A stretch of 41,030 bases of DNA from a virus. Each line of letters starts with the position of its first letter. Position 1 is the first letter of the stretch. The notes beneath the pieces are model-generated. The model was not told where the DNA came from and made no database searches. It saw only the letters and a program-made list of their open reading frames with translations. The stretch covers positions 1 through 41,030 of the IMG/VR virus record IMGVR_UViG_3300032311_000579; one strand, 5' to 3'. This document shows, in pieces, positions 40,354 through 41,030 of the stretch. The position numbers and the translations under genes are program-made.

Positions 40354-41030
40354 TAATTTCCCTCTACTTCTGATGCAGGTATTGTGGCTCCGTCTGGGGA
40401 TAGTCTTAGACCTCTGTCTCTGATATCTTTCCATTCTTCTTGTTCGCCCTTTTGCATTGCTCTTACTCCAGCTAGCTCTTCTGCCCAAGCGGCTCTTACA
40501 TCTTCTGGATAATCTGATTCTTCTCTATCATCCCAAAAAGATCCAAGTGTATATCTTGCAGCTTTTTTAACAACTGTAACTTCGTGCATGTTCTTGTGGC
40601 CACCATGGAATATTAAAAATGAACCAGCTTTTGGAACAACTTCCAAAGGAATCTCTCCGTGCTTTGCATCAAACTTTAAAGTGCCGCCTTCAAAGTCGTC
40701 ATTTAAATAAAGGAACCCAGCGTATCTACTTCTTGTAAATGCACCCATATTTCCTTCGTGATCGCTATTGTCTGAGTGCTTTGGGGCAAATGCTCCTGGA
40801 AGCCATCTTTGAACATGGAAGCTAATTTGCGACATATCTTCAAATGATTTATTTGCCACATCCGCAGCTGACTGTCTAAAGCGATTTTTTAAATCAGTAA
40901 ACCAAGTTGGGCTAAGATTAAACTCTTGTAAGATTGGCTCTCCGTCATATGGATATCTTGCAGAGGATGACTCATAGAAAGATATTCCTTTCCAGTAGCC
41001 TTCTTCATTTTGCTCAAGCTTATTTAATAG
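40353..41030 (-). CDS. 2-oxoglutarate/Fe(II) dioxygenase, 5' end beyond window
   Basis: The frame is open from 40353 to the window edge at 41030 (at least 225 residues), so the GTG at 40859 is not the true start. The upstream part reads KGISFYESSSARYPYDG and LSPTWFTDLKNRFRQS. The catalytic set is H-S-D in PKHSDNSD, a distal His in NMHEVTVV and Arg in KAARYTLGSFW. FLYLNDDFEGGTLKF is the usual strand between them. It is of the prolyl/lysyl hydroxylase type. It is coupled to the second dioxygenase by TAATG. The N-terminus cannot be seen here. Confidence 0.85.
   Translation of the reverse strand, partial: LLNKLEQNEEGYWKGISFYESSSARYPYDGEPILQEFNLSPTWFTDLKNRFRQSAADVANKSFEDMSQISFHVQRWLPGAFAPKHSDNSDHEGNMGAFTRSRYAGFLYLNDDFEGGTLKFDAKHGEIPLEVVPKAGSFLIFHGGHKNMHEVTVVKKAARYTLGSFWDDREESDYPEDVRAAWAEELAGVRAMQKGEQEEWKDIRDRGLRLSPDGATIPASEVEGN

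Noticed and set aside
40353-40488. N-terminal extension of the 220-aa dioxygenase with a very basic sequence
   Set aside because: It reads out of frame through the coupled upstream dioxygenase; the ATG at 40353 has TAATG coupling and a ribosome site.
1-41030. tRNA genes, CRISPR arrays, insertion sequences, attachment sites
   Set aside because: I saw no cloverleaf-like runs, regular spaced repeats, transposase frames or integrase on reading both strands. Short tRNAs could still be missed by eye.

Overview
The window is one continuous piece of a tailed double-stranded DNA phage genome (Caudoviricetes, siphovirus type). Every supported gene lies on the minus strand, so transcription runs from base 41030 down to base 1 and the longer plus-strand reading frames look like antisense shadows. 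No tail sheath gene is visible, and a single giant tape measure gene follows the major tail protein, which points to a long non-contractile tail. The DNA looks AT-rich (not computed). Several features recall actinobacterial phages, possibly from an aquatic host: the small-protein set around the helicase, the portal-proximal 115-aa protein, a phage DNA polymerase III alpha, and several genes without a Shine-Dalgarno sequence whose ATG sits 6-8 nt behind a -10 hexamer (leaderless pattern). The host assignment is inference.

Layout in transcription order (right to left). (1) 41030-36743: two adjacent 2-oxoglutarate/Fe(II) dioxygenases, a collagen-like protein with a C-terminal S74 intramolecular chaperone, and a LamG-like virion protein. 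(2) 36680-29093: small conserved protein, portal, HK97-type maturation protease with an in-frame nested scaffold start, major capsid protein, terminator and promoter, SAP/HeH-like protein, head-tail connectors and tail terminator. (3) 28977-27511: major tail protein, terminator and promoter, and the tail assembly chaperone pair joined by a -1 frameshift on CCCAAAC. (4) 27501-14704: a 4265-aa tape measure protein carrying extra modules: a HipA/actin-fragmin-kinase-like region, a long coiled coil, an OmpA-like peptidoglycan-binding domain and an HELIH metalloprotease-like region. (5) 14704-5844: distal tail protein, 1173-aa tail hub-like protein, further minor tail proteins, an 898-aa FN3/S74 fibre, a 52-aa coiled-coil protein and a small virion-like protein. 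(6) 5839-1: a strong promoter with a palindromic operator, then the replication module: metallophosphoesterase, zinc ribbon, HTH protein, C2H2-like microprotein, small proteins, DnaB-like helicase, CHC2/TOPRIM primase, gp32-like ssDNA-binding protein, terminator with embedded promoter, a 68-aa protein and the start of DNA polymerase III alpha.

The genes work as head assembly, tail assembly with adsorption, and replication blocks. Terminator hairpins follow the ssDNA-binding, major tail and major capsid genes, each followed at once by a promoter for the next block. Terminase, lysis, integrase and repressor genes are not in this window. The two most unusual points are the dioxygenase pair beside a collagen-like fibre, which suggests hydroxylation of virion protein, and the enzyme-like modules inside the tape measure.
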